Shown here in pieces: positions 1 to 5,949 of a stretch of 7,446 bases of DNA. Origin of the DNA: Acidobacteriota bacterium (GTDB lineage: Bacteria > Acidobacteriota > Polarisedimenticolia > J045). The notes beneath the pieces were generated by a model that worked only from the letters and a program-made list of their open reading frames with translations, did no database searches and was not told the DNA's origin. A program made the translations under genes and the position numbers. Within the stretch, counting starts at the first letter, position 1. Each line of letters begins with the position of its first letter. The stretch spans positions 1-7,446 of the forward strand of contig JAMOQA010000088.1 of the NCBI GenBank assembly GCA_027064265.1. Direction: 5' to 3'.

Positions 1-976
1 GTTCATCACCGGCCCGGACGTGATCCGGGCGGTGACCCACGAGGAGGTGACCAAGGAAGAGCTCGGCGGCGCGCTCACCCATTCCTCGAAGAGCGGCGTC
101 TCCCACTTCACCGCGGAGGACGACGCCCACGCCCTCGGCCTGGTGCGCCGGCTGCTCTCCTTCCTGCCGCAGAACAACCACGAGGACCCGCCGCGCAAGC
201 CGACCGACGATCCGCCGGACCGCCGCGAGGTGGCGCTCAACGGGATCGTTCCCGACAACCCGAACAAGCCGTACGACATCAAGCAGGTGATCAGGCTGAT
301 CGTCGACGACGGCGACTTCTTCGAGGTCCACGAGCACTGGGCCCGGAACATCGTCGTCGGCTTCGCCCGCCTCGACGGGCGGACGGTCGGCATCGTCGCG
401 AACCAGCCCGCCTACCTGGCCGGGGTGCTCGACATCGACGCCTCCCGCAAGGGGGCGCGGTTCGTGCGGTTCTGCGACGCGTTCAACATCCCCCTGGTCA
501 CCTTCGAGGACGTGCCCGGCTTCCTGCCGGGCGTGGCCCAGGAGCACGGCGGGATCATCGTCCACGGGGCGAAGCTGCTCTACGCCTTCGCCGAGGCGAC
601 GGTCCCGAAGCTGACGGTGATCACCCGCAAGGCGTACGGCGGCGCCTACTGCGTCATGGCGAGCAAGCACCTGCGCACCGACGTGAACCTCGCCTGGCCG
701 ACCGCGGAGATCGCGGTGATGGGGGCGGAGGGGGCGGTCGAGATCCTCTACCGCCGGGAGATGCAGGCCGCCGACGACCCGGAGGCGTTCAAGAAGCAGA
801 AGGCGGAGGAGTACCGGCGCGCCTTCTCGAACCCCTGGGTCGGCGCGGAGCGGGGCTACGTGGACGCGGTGATCGAGCCGGCGGACACCCGGGCGCGGCT
901 GATCTCCGGTCTCCGGATGCTGGAGACCAAGGTCGATACGTCGCCCCCGAAGAAGCACGGCAACATCCCCCTGTGA
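1..976 (+). CDS. pccB: Acyl-CoA carboxylase carboxyltransferase subunit (propionyl/methylmalonyl-CoA type), C-terminal part
   Basis: The gene runs in from the left; the first full codon is at position 2, and the reading F-I-T-G-P-D-V-I matches the middle of PccB proteins, so the GTG at 20 is internal. About 324 residues are present; the family is about 510-530 long, so roughly 190 N-terminal residues are missing. The enzyme moves a carboxyl group from carboxybiotin to an acyl-CoA, normally propionyl-CoA giving (S)-methylmalonyl-CoA. Visible family motifs are GFLPGVAQEHGGII (about 518-559), the stretch TVITRKAYGGAY followed by VMASKHL, WPTAEIAVMGAEGAVEI, and the conserved C-terminus KKHGNIPL. 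The second half of the crotonase-like fold and its oxyanion glycines are therefore intact. The residue after GGAY (codon 650-652) is Cys where classical PccB has Asp, so substrate preference may differ. A biotin carboxylase gene downstream argues against a methylmalonyl-CoA decarboxylase alpha subunit, the main alternative. Confidence 0.93.
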   Translation, partial: FITGPDVIRAVTHEEVTKEELGGALTHSSKSGVSHFTAEDDAHALGLVRRLLSFLPQNNHEDPPRKPTDDPPDRREVALNGIVPDNPNKPYDIKQVIRLIVDDGDFFEVHEHWARNIVVGFARLDGRTVGIVANQPAYLAGVLDIDASRKGARFVRFCDAFNIPLVTFEDVPGFLPGVAQEHGGIIVHGAKLLYAFAEATVPKLTVITRKAYGGAYCVMASKHLRTDVNLAWPTAEIAVMGAEGAVEILYRREMQAADDPEAFKKQKAEEYRRAFSNPWVGAERGYVDAVIEPADTRARLISGLRMLETKVDTSPPKKHGNIPL

Positions 977-987
977 CCGGGCTCGTT

Positions 988-1020
988 CGCCGCGCGGGAG
1001 ACCGGGTTGCCCGGGCGGCG
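988..1020 (+). terminator. Weak hairpin between the carboxyltransferase and SEC-C genes
   Basis: CGCCGC at 988-993 can pair with GCGGCG at 1015-1020, stacked on CCGGG (1002-1006) with CCCGG (1010-1014) around a TTG loop. An 8-nt bulge on the left arm weakens it, and no T-run follows. It could be a partial terminator or mRNA-processing stem after the carboxyltransferase stop (974-976), or a chance fold in GC-rich DNA. Confidence 0.2.
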
Positions 1021-1066
1021 GCGGAGACGTACATGGTGCAGGCCGCCAACCGCTGGAGACGCACCG

Positions 1067-1249
1067 ATGGGCCTTCTCGGCAAGCTCTTCGGGAAGGGGC
1101 CGACGCCCCCGCCCCCCGATCGGCTCCCGCGCCGCAACGATCCGTGCTGGTGCGGCAGCGGGAAGAAGTACAAGAACTGTCACCTCAAGGACGACGAGGC
1201 CCGGCTTGGCCGCGTGCGGGCGAAGGTCGCCTGTTCCTCCGGCGGGTGA
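1067..1249 (+). CDS. Small SEC-C zinc-motif protein (60 aa)
   Basis: This 60-residue protein has a short N-terminus rich in Gly, Lys and Leu, a proline run (residues 14-17), and a complete SEC-C motif, CxC-x8-CH: C27, C29, C38 and H39, in the core CWCGSGKKYKNCH. SEC-C is the zinc-binding tail of SecA and also occurs in many small stand-alone proteins; in SecA it contacts SecB and ribosomes. What the stand-alone forms do is mostly unknown. The ATG at 1067 is chosen because GGAG at 1055-1058 lies 8 nt upstream; an in-frame upstream extension to 1007 is arginine-rich and has no motif. The gene sits 90 nt after the carboxyltransferase and 256 nt before the biotin carboxylase. A link to the carboxylase is possible only by position. 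No SecA helicase domain is present, so this is not a piece of SecA. Confidence 0.78.
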   Translation: MGLLGKLFGKGPTPPPPDRLPRRNDPCWCGSGKKYKNCHLKDDEARLGRVRAKVACSSGG

Positions 1250-1263
1250 CGGGTGTAGTCCCC

Positions 1264-1279
1264 GGGGCCGGTCGGCCCC
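1264..1279 (+). terminator. Hairpin just after the SEC-C gene
   Basis: GGGGCCG (1264-1270) and CGGCCCC (1273-1279) form a perfect 7-bp inverted repeat around GT, 14 nt after the SEC-C stop codon. No T-run follows, so it may be a T-less terminator, an mRNA 3'-end stabiliser, or part of the palindromic repeat cluster that follows, whose repeat stems also have GT at the centre. Confidence 0.35.
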
Positions 1280-1300
1280 GCAAGTGGAACGGCACATGGT

Positions 1301-1330
1301 GTAGGGGCGCAGCGTGCTGCGCCCGTGCGG
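1301..1330 (+). repeat. Palindromic intergenic repeat, copy 1 (30 nt)
   Basis: The 30-nt unit starts GTAGGGGCGCAG and ends CCCGTGCGG. It contains a perfect 9-bp inverted repeat, GGGCGCAGC (1305-1313) and GCTGCGCCC (1316-1324), around GT. An identical copy lies 77 nt downstream. Similar 'GTAGGGGCGC' palindromes are, from memory, common as dispersed intergenic elements in environmental bacterial genomes; this was not checked by search. Confidence 0.85.
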
Positions 1331-1377
1331 CGCGCGGCGGCGCCAACGGGGCCGCGCTTCGCGAACTGGAAGAAGGC

Positions 1378-1407
1378 GTAGGGGCGCAGCGTGCTGCGCC
1401 CGTGCGG
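1378..1407 (+). repeat. Palindromic intergenic repeat, copy 2 (30 nt)
   Basis: This is an exact second copy of the 1301-1330 unit, with the 9-bp stem at 1382-1390 and 1393-1401. The sequences after the two copies are also loosely alike (both hold GGCCGCGCT followed by a CGC), so the duplicated unit may be about 77 nt and have diverged in its second part. The end of this copy, CCCGTGCGG (1399-1407), is perfectly inverted as CCGCACGGG at 1442-1450. A further perfect 7-bp hairpin lies at 1404-1410 and 1414-1420 with loop GCA. The whole stretch 1250-1505 shows no credible gene. Confidence 0.85.
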
Positions 1408-1454
1408 CCCGCAGGGCCGCCATGGTTGGCCGCGCTCCGCACCGCACGGGTCGC

Positions 1455-1474
1455 GCGGAGCGGCACCGTTCCGC
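1455..1474 (+). promoter_or_regulatory. Stem-loop in the biotin carboxylase leader
   Basis: GCGGAGCG (1455-1462) pairs with CGTTCCGC (1467-1474), 8 bp including one G-U, with a GCAC tetraloop, 18 nt before the Shine-Dalgarno sequence. It may be a leader structure or the edge of the repeat cluster. No convincing sigma70 promoter is seen nearby, so how the biotin carboxylase gene is transcribed is unresolved. Confidence 0.25.
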
Positions 1475-1492
1475 ACCACCACCATCTCCACC

Positions 1493-1498
1493 GGGAGG
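1493..1498 (+). promoter_or_regulatory. Shine-Dalgarno site fixing the biotin carboxylase start
   Basis: GGGAGG lies 7 nt before the ATG at 1506. It selects this start over the open frame that extends back to 1314 through the repeat cluster, which would add 64 arginine- and alanine-rich residues unlike any biotin carboxylase. Confidence 0.8.
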
Positions 1499-1505
1499 CT
1501 GGACG

Positions 1506-3020
1506 ATGTTCCGCAAGATCCTGATCGCGAACCGCGGCGAGATCGCCGTCCGGGTCATCCGCGCCTGCTGGGACCTGGGGCTGGAGACCGTCGCCGTCTA
1601 CTCCACCGCCGACCGGACCGCGCCCCACGTGCGGTTCGCCCACGAGGCGTACGAGATCGGCCCGGCGCCCGCCGCCGAGTCGTACCTGCGGATCGACAAG
1701 ATCCTCGACGTGGCGAAGCGCTCCGGCGCCGAGGCGATCCACCCGGGCTACGGCTTCCTCGCGGAGAACGCCGACTTCGCCCGGGCCTGCGCCGACGCCG
1801 GCATCGTGTTCATCGGGCCGCCGCCCGAGGCGATGCGGGCGATGGGCGACAAGGTCGAGGCGCGGCGCCGGATGATCGAGGCGGGCGTGCCGGTCGTCCC
1901 CGGCACCGGCGCCTTCAGCGGCTCGGTCGACGAGGCGAAGGCCGCCGCGGCGGAGATCGGCTACCCGGTGATGATCAAGGCGGCGGCGGGCGGCGGCGGC
2001 AAGGGGATGCGCGTCGTCGAGAACGAGGACGAGCTGGCCTCGGCCCTCGAGCGGGCGCGGTCCGAGGCGAAGGCGTCCTTCGGTGACGACACCGTCTACA
2101 TCGAGAAGTTCATCCGTCGGCCGCGGCACATCGAGGCCCAGGTCCTGTTCGACACCCACGGCAACGGTGTCTTCCTCGGCGAGCGGGAATGCTCGATCCA
2201 GCGGCGCCACCAGAAGCTGGTCGAGGAGACCCCGTCGCCGGTGGTCGACCCGGAGACCCGGAAGAAGATCGGCGAGATGGCCCTCGCGGCGGCCCGGGCG
2301 GTCGGCTACGTCTCCGCCGGGACCGTCGAGTTCCTGCGGGACCAGGACGGGTCGTTCTACTTCATGGAGATGAACACCCGCCTCCAGGTCGAGCACCCGG
2401 TCACGGAGATGGTCTACGGCATCGACCTGGTCGGCGCCCAGATCCGCGTCGCCGCCGGGGAGCCGATCCCCTGGAAGCAGGAAGACCTCTCGCCCCGCGG
2501 CCACGCCATCGAGTGCCGGATCACCGCCGAGGACCCGCTGCGCAACTTCATGCCCTGCCCCGGGACCATCGAGGCGGTGCGGATCCCCTCCGGCCCGGGC
2601 GTGCGGGACGACTCCGCCGTCGCCCCGGGGTACACGGTTCCCATCCAGTACGACCCGATGGTCGCCAAGCTGATCACCTGGGGCGAGGACCGGATGGAGG
2701 CGATCCGGCGGATGCGGCGGGCCCTCGACGAGTACCGGCTCGACGGCCTGAAGACCATCATCCCGTTCCACCGGCGGCTGATGGACCACCCGGCGTTCGT
2801 CGAGGGAGACCTGCACACCGGCTTCCTCGAGGAGCACGCCGAGACTCTGAAGCCCGGGTCCGACCCGTGGCTCGACCGGATCGCCCTGGTGGCGGCGAGC
2901 ATCCACGCCTACCGGAAGCGGGTGGAGTCGTCCCTGCGCCGCGAGGCGGGCACGGCGGAGGGCGAGAAGGTCTCCCCGTGGCTGCTGATCGGCCGGAAGC
3001 GGGCCCTCGGGAACTGGTGA
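1506..3020 (+). CDS. accC: Biotin carboxylase subunit of acyl-CoA carboxylase
   Basis: This 504-residue ATP-grasp enzyme carboxylates protein-bound biotin using ATP and bicarbonate. It begins with the family signature MFRKILIANRGEIAVR. Key residues fall at the same numbers as in E. coli AccC: K116 (in AMGDK), K158 for K159 just before the glycine-rich ATP loop GGGGKGM (162-168), E288 and N290 with R292, Q294, V295 and E296 in EMNTRLQVEHPVTE, and R338 in ECR. The active site is therefore complete. It is about 55 residues longer than AccC (449), mostly at the C-terminus; lengths near 500 are usual for biotin carboxylases of propionyl-CoA or pyruvate carboxylase systems. It is probably cotranscribed with the carrier gene 16 nt downstream and would work with that carrier and the carboxyltransferase at 1-976. 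The same enzyme might also serve fatty-acid synthesis; the sequence cannot exclude that. Confidence 0.95.
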   Translation: MFRKILIANRGEIAVRVIRACWDLGLETVAVYSTADRTAPHVRFAHEAYEIGPAPAAESYLRIDKILDVAKRSGAEAIHPGYGFLAENADFARACADAGIVFIGPPPEAMRAMGDKVEARRRMIEAGVPVVPGTGAFSGSVDEAKAAAAEIGYPVMIKAAAGGGGKGMRVVENEDELASALERARSEAKASFGDDTVYIEKFIRRPRHIEAQVLFDTHGNGVFLGERECSIQRRHQKLVEETPSPVVDPETRKKIGEMALAAARAVGYVSAGTVEFLRDQDGSFYFMEMNTRLQVEHPVTEMVYGIDLVGAQIRVAAGEPIPWKQEDLSPRGHAIECRITAEDPLRNFMPCPGTIEAVRIPSGPGVRDDSAVAPGYTVPIQYDPMVAKLITWGEDRMEAIRRMRRALDEYRLDGLKTIIPFHRRLMDHPAFVEGDLHTGFLEEHAETLKPGSDPWLDRIALVAASIHAYRKRVESSLRREAGTAEGEKVSPWLLIGRKRALGNW

Positions 3021-3036
3021 GCGGGAGGAGGCGGCG

Positions 3037-3531
3037 ATGAAGTTCAAGGCGTACCTGGACGGCGAGGAGCACGACGTCGAGATCCAGCCGATCGAGGGCG
3101 GCTACCGGGTGGCGGTCGACGGAGAGACCCACGACGTCGACACGGCGAAGCTCGAGGGAAGCTTCTACTCGCTGATCAGCGACGGGAAGTCGTTCGAGGT
3201 CTCGGTCACCGCCGAGGAGGGGGACGTCTACGTCGTCCGCCACGGTGGGCACCGGCGCGAGGTCAAGGTGGTCGACCCGCTGGCGGCGGCGGCCGGCGCC
3301 CATCTCGCCCACACCGGCCGGGCGGAGATCACCGCCGTGATGCCCGGACGGATCGTCAAGGTGCTGGTCCAGGAGGGGGACGAGGTCGCCGAGGGGCAGG
3401 GGGTGATCGTCCTCGAGGCGATGAAGATGGAGAACGAGGTCCCCTCCCCGCGGGCCGGGAAGGTGACGAAGGTCGCGGTGGAGGCGGGCCAGACGGTGGA
3501 GACCGGGGCGCTGCTCTGCGTGGTCGAGTAG
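3037..3531 (+). CDS. Biotin carboxyl carrier protein of acyl-CoA carboxylase
   Basis: This 164-residue protein carries the biotin arm that shuttles CO2 between the biotin carboxylase and the carboxyltransferase. The C-terminal biotinyl domain (about residues 92-164) has the biotinylation motif EAMKMENEV with Lys130, 34 residues from the end, the usual spacing. The upstream run ITAVMPGRIVKVLVQEGDEV is the typical first half of the domain. Residues 1-85 are beta-rich and charged (FKAYLDGEEHDVEI, then GGYRVAVDGETHDVD); they look like the region between the biotin carboxylase and biotinyl domains in one-chain propionyl-CoA carboxylases, which docks the subunits. That is inference from layout. The ATG at 3037 has AGGAGG (3026-3031) 5 nt upstream and follows the biotin carboxylase stop by 16 nt, so the two are one operon. 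The stop codon's last base opens a long hairpin. Confidence 0.93.
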   Translation: MKFKAYLDGEEHDVEIQPIEGGYRVAVDGETHDVDTAKLEGSFYSLISDGKSFEVSVTAEEGDVYVVRHGGHRREVKVVDPLAAAAGAHLAHTGRAEITAVMPGRIVKVLVQEGDEVAEGQGVIVLEAMKMENEVPSPRAGKVTKVAVEAGQTVETGALLCVVE

Positions 3532-3579
3532 CGGAAGATTCCCTTCCGGGCGGCGGTCACCGCCCGGGAGGGGTTCCGC
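3531..3579. terminator. Long compound hairpin between convergent genes
   Basis: CCCTTCCGGGCGG (3541-3553) pairs with CCGCCCGGGAGGG (3560-3572), 13 bp with one G-U and a 6-nt loop. A second helix, GCGGAA (3531-3536) with TTCCGC (3574-3579), closes around it after a small bulge, and it starts on the last base of the carrier-protein stop codon. It lies between convergent genes and could end transcription from both sides. There is no T-run on either strand, so Rho-independent action is uncertain despite the strong stem. Confidence 0.65.
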
Positions 3580-3586
3580 GTCTGCC

Positions 3587-3602
3587 GCCGGCCGGGGCCG
3601 GC
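3587..3602 (-). terminator. Hairpin at the HU stop codon
   Basis: GCCGGCC (3587-3593) and GGCCGGC (3596-3602) form a perfect 7-bp stem around GG, overlapping the last base of the HU stop codon (read on the minus strand). It would be the first 3' structure in the HU transcript, followed by the longer hairpin. No T-run follows. Confidence 0.4.
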
Positions 3603-3877
3603 TAGCTGTTGAGGATCTCCTCCAGCTCCTTGCCGGCGCGGAACTTGACGATCTTCTTGGCCGGGATCTGGATCGTGGCGCCGGTCTGCGGGTTGCGCCC
3701 GGTGCGGCCCTTGCGCTCGGTCACCGTGAAGGTCCCGAAGCCGACGAGGGTGGTCCGCTCGCCCCGCTTCAGCGACTCGGTGATCCCGTGGACCATCGAC
3801 TCCACGGCACGCTGCGCCGCCGCCTTGGTGATGCCCGCATCGTGCGCGATCCGATCGATCAGCTCGGCCTTGTTCAT
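3602..3877 (-). CDS. hup: HU-family nucleoid DNA-binding protein
   Basis: At 91 residues this has the standard HU length. It starts MNKAELIDRIA and carries the HU/IHF signature VGFGTFTVTERKGRTGRNP; GFGTF is at residues 46-50 and RNP at 61-63, which puts the DNA-intercalating proline at the canonical Pro63. The arm continues QTGATIQIPAKKIVKF, then the C-terminal helix AGKELEEILNS. HU dimers bend and compact DNA with little sequence preference. The MNKAEL start and the lack of IHF-specific tails favour HU over IHF; a homodimeric form is likely, but only one gene is in view. AGGAGGGT (plus-strand 3883-3890) sits 5 nt before the ATG. The gene converges with the carboxylase operon and diverges from a lipoprotein gene, so it is probably monocistronic, from the promoter proposed at 3940-3967. 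Confidence 0.96.
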   Translation of the reverse strand: MNKAELIDRIAHDAGITKAAAQRAVESMVHGITESLKRGERTTLVGFGTFTVTERKGRTGRNPQTGATIQIPAKKIVKFRAGKELEEILNS

Positions 3878-3939
3878 CGACTACCCTCCTGGACCTCAAT
3901 GGCCACGTTCGTGAAAAGCCCCTGACCTGCGTCCGCCTT

Positions 3940-3967
3940 TGTATCACGGGGGATTCCAGCGGGTCAA
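3940..3967 (-). promoter_or_regulatory. Putative sigma70-type promoter of the HU gene
   Basis: Read on the minus strand, TTGACC (3967-3962, 5 of 6 to TTGACA) is followed after 16 nt by GATACA (3945-3940, 3 of 6 to TATAAT, in one of the few A/T-richer stretches here). It lies about 60 nt before the HU start codon with no gene between. The -35 is good and the -10 is weak. Confidence 0.45.
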
Positions 3968-3979
3968 CGCGGTCGGTCC

Positions 3980-4009
3980 TTGCCTCGCCGGGGGGGGTCG
4001 CGGGATCAT
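3980..4009 (+). promoter_or_regulatory. Putative promoter of the first lipoprotein gene
   Basis: TTGCCT (3980-3985), an 18-nt spacer and GATCAT (4004-4009) resemble a weak sigma70 promoter, each box 4 of 6 to consensus. It lies 43 nt before the ATG at 4053. The -10-like box sits inside a perfect inverted repeat, CGGGAT-C-ATCCCG (4001-4013), which could instead be an operator. Support comes from the same layout before the paralogous gene (5967-5995). Its -35 is 12 nt from the HU -35, back to back. Confidence 0.4.
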
Positions 4010-4019
4010 CCCGGAGGCG

Positions 4020-4039
4020 CCGGGCGTTCCCGCGCCCGG
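4020..4039 (+). promoter_or_regulatory. Stem-loop directly before the lipoprotein Shine-Dalgarno
   Basis: CCGGGCG (4020-4026) and CGCCCGG (4033-4039) form a perfect 7-bp stem with a 6-nt loop, ending one base before the GGGAGGT Shine-Dalgarno (4041-4047). A stem in the same place occurs before the paralogue (6002-6029). It may tune translation, but GC-rich DNA makes such stems by chance. Confidence 0.3.
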
Positions 4040-4052
4040 GGGGAGGTGCCGG

Positions 4053-5948
4053 ATGGTTCGCCGTACCCTCCGCGTTCCCGTCCGGGTTGCCCTCGCGTGG
4101 GGCACCCTCGTCGCCCTCGTCCTGCTCGCTGCGTGTGGGTCCCCCGGGGGCCGCGGACCCGAAACCGTGGCCGAGGTGCGATCGGTCCTCGACGGGCGGC
4201 GGGCCGCGCTGCTGCTCGAGGTGCGGCTCCCCGCCCCGGCGGAGGAAGGGGAAGAGGAGGAGGACCGCGGACAGGGGCAGGAGTCTCCGTGCGCGGGGGA
4301 GCTCGCGTCCCTCGTCGGCATCGGGATGGAACGGGACCGCCAGGCCTCCGGCGACCGGGGAACCGCGGCCGAGAAGAAGCGCGCCCGCTTCGCGGGGAGC
4401 GTCGTGCGCGTCGCCCGGCTCCTCGGGCAGCGGAAGCTCTTCGCCGGGACGGTCACCCTCGGCCTCGAGGGAGCCCGGCAGGGAAGGGAACTGCTGGACC
4501 CGGACGATGCCGCCCTGCTCCTCGTCGCTCCCCTGTCCGCGCAAGGGGAGGACGCCGTCCGGGCACTCCTCGAGGCCGCGGCAGCCCTGCCGGCCGGCTG
4601 GGTGCGGCGGCACGCGGACATCCCGGGAACCGTGGTCTTCGGCGGGGGCCCCGGGGACTCCCTCGCCGGCATGGCGGGGGTGCGGGACGGAACCCTGCGC
4701 CTCGCCCTCGCGTCCCCGGTGCTCCGCCGGGAGGTGCCCCGGCTGTTCGACGGGAGGCCCCCGGAGGTTCCCTGCGACCTCTCCCTGCCCGGGGATCCCC
4801 TCCCCGCGAAGGTGACCCGGCCGGCCTTCCGCCTCGCGGCCCGGCCGCGGCGGGCATCCGCGGTCCTCGCGACCGCGCTGGCGACGCTCGCCAGCGACCG
4901 GGTGTCGAGCATGGTCGTCGTCCGGGCCGTCGCCGGCCTCGAGATCCCGCACTACCCGATGAAGCTGGTCGTCGCCCTGCGGGACGTGCTCCACGGGCTG
5001 GACCTGGCCGAGGCGCGGAGCGCCGGCGGGGAGCTCGCGGGACGGTTGACCCTGGCCCGCCGGACGACTCCCCTCGTGCGCGCGTTCCACGGCTCGCCGG
5101 AAAGCCTCGAGCCGGCGGCGCTCGATCCGGTCGTGCGGGGAGCGGTGGAGGCGGTCGCCGTGGCCCTCCCCGCCGCCCGGGTCCTGGAGTCCGTCCCGTA
5201 CGACGCCCGGCCCGACGTCGAGGCCATGCTCCTCCCGGACTACCCGGGAAAGCTGGTCCGCGACCTGCTGCCCCGCTTCGGGGGGACCTGGACCACCTGG
5301 TGGGCGCCGCGGGACCGGGACGGGCGGTTCCTCGTCGTCGCGGGGACGGTGACCGGCCTGCGGGACACGGAGGACGTGGAGGGGCTGGTTCGGGAGGAGA
5401 TCCGGTCCGGCCGGATCGTCGAGGACGGGGAGATCGGGGAGGTGCGGCTCCTCCGGGCGACGGTTCCTCCCGAGCCGAACCGCACCATCAACGTGATGGC
5501 CCTCGGGAAGGACCGCATCCGGCTGGTGCCGATCCGGCCCCTCCCCCTCCCCGGGCCGGACCGGCCCCGGTACCTGCTCGGCCTGGGGCGAGAGCGGGCG
5601 TACTTCGCGGTCGGGGGCCGGCGCGTCCTCGAGGCGATGCTCGAGCGGCCCCGCGCGGGGCTGGCTGGCCTCGACGAGACGTGGGCTCGCCTCGCCGCCG
5701 GGGAACCGGTGGTGCTCGCGGCGTACCGGGACGGGGACGTCCTGGCCGGGGCCCTGGTCCGGGCCGCGCGGGCCGCCGCCGCGGCGGGGCACCCGGAGCT
5801 GGCCCGGTTCGCGGAAGGCGCCCGGTGCCGGGCCGCGCGGCTCCGGTGGGCGGGCGCCGGGCGCGGGCTGGTCCTCGTCACCCGGACGCCGGGAGGGTTC
5901 GCGGTCCGGGGCACCGTGCTCGATCCAGCCGGCGGGAAAGGACACTGA
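4053..5948 (+). CDS. Predicted lipoprotein of unknown function (631 aa), paralogue of the next gene
   Basis: The start at 4053 is chosen because GGGAGGT lies 5 nt upstream and because it gives a clean lipoprotein signal: basic MVRRTLRVPVR, a hydrophobic stretch (about 12-27) and lipobox LAAC with Cys28. The following residues are Gly-Ser, so by the E. coli sorting rule it would go to the outer membrane, facing the periplasm. The open frame continues upstream to 3939, but that part has no ribosome site and would bury the signal. After the signal come a short acidic run (E64-D71), a PC pair (Cys80), and KLFAG at 128-132. The rest alternates short hydrophobic strands and Ala/Leu-rich helices with no catalytic motif I know. 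I do not recognise the family; the layout loosely recalls DUF3352-type proteins, which is only an impression. The next gene is a full-length paralogue. Confidence 0.85.
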   Translation: MVRRTLRVPVRVALAWGTLVALVLLAACGSPGGRGPETVAEVRSVLDGRRAALLLEVRLPAPAEEGEEEEDRGQGQESPCAGELASLVGIGMERDRQASGDRGTAAEKKRARFAGSVVRVARLLGQRKLFAGTVTLGLEGARQGRELLDPDDAALLLVAPLSAQGEDAVRALLEAAAALPAGWVRRHADIPGTVVFGGGPGDSLAGMAGVRDGTLRLALASPVLRREVPRLFDGRPPEVPCDLSLPGDPLPAKVTRPAFRLAARPRRASAVLATALATLASDRVSSMVVVRAVAGLEIPHYPMKLVVALRDVLHGLDLAEARSAGGELAGRLTLARRTTPLVRAFHGSPESLEPAALDPVVRGAVEAVAVALPAARVLESVPYDARPDVEAMLLPDYPGKLVRDLLPRFGGTWTTWWAPRDRDGRFLVVAGTVTGLRDTEDVEGLVREEIRSGRIVEDGEIGEVRLLRATVPPEPNRTINVMALGKDRIRLVPIRPLPLPGPDRPRYLLGLGRERAYFAVGGRRVLEAMLERPRAGLAGLDETWARLAAGEPVVLAAYRDGDVLAGALVRAARAAAAAGHPELARFAEGARCRAARLRWAGAGRGLVLVTRTPGGFAVRGTVLDPAGGKGH

Positions 5949-5949
5949 A

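Noticed and set aside
20..22. GTG as the start of the carboxyltransferase
   Set aside because: Family-conserved residues F-I-T-G-P-D are encoded in frame before it, so the gene simply enters from the left edge.
1301..1407. Possible CRISPR array
   Set aside because: There are only two repeats, the 47-nt gap resembles the flank after copy 2, and the repeat is almost wholly a palindrome; no cas gene is seen.
1314..1505. 64-residue N-terminal extension of the biotin carboxylase
   Set aside because: It is translated from the repeat cluster; the ATG at 1506 has a good Shine-Dalgarno and begins the standard family N-terminus.
973..1524. Plus-strand 183-codon frame covering the SEC-C gene and the repeats
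   Set aside because: It lacks a ribosome site, shifts the frame of the intact SEC-C motif, and translates palindromic repeats into Arg/Ala-rich sequence.
1185..3047. 620-codon open frame on the minus strand across the biotin carboxylase
   Set aside because: It is opposite a gene with all its active-site residues, is rich in Arg, Asp, Gly and Pro as GC-rich shadows are, and shows no domain.
3939..4052. 38-residue upstream extension of the first lipoprotein
   Set aside because: It would place the lipobox Cys at residue 66, has no ribosome site, and would overlap both proposed promoters.
3228..5945. 905-codon open frame on the minus strand
   Set aside because: It is antisense to the carrier-protein and lipoprotein genes and crosses HU in another frame; its composition is low-complexity and it matches no family.
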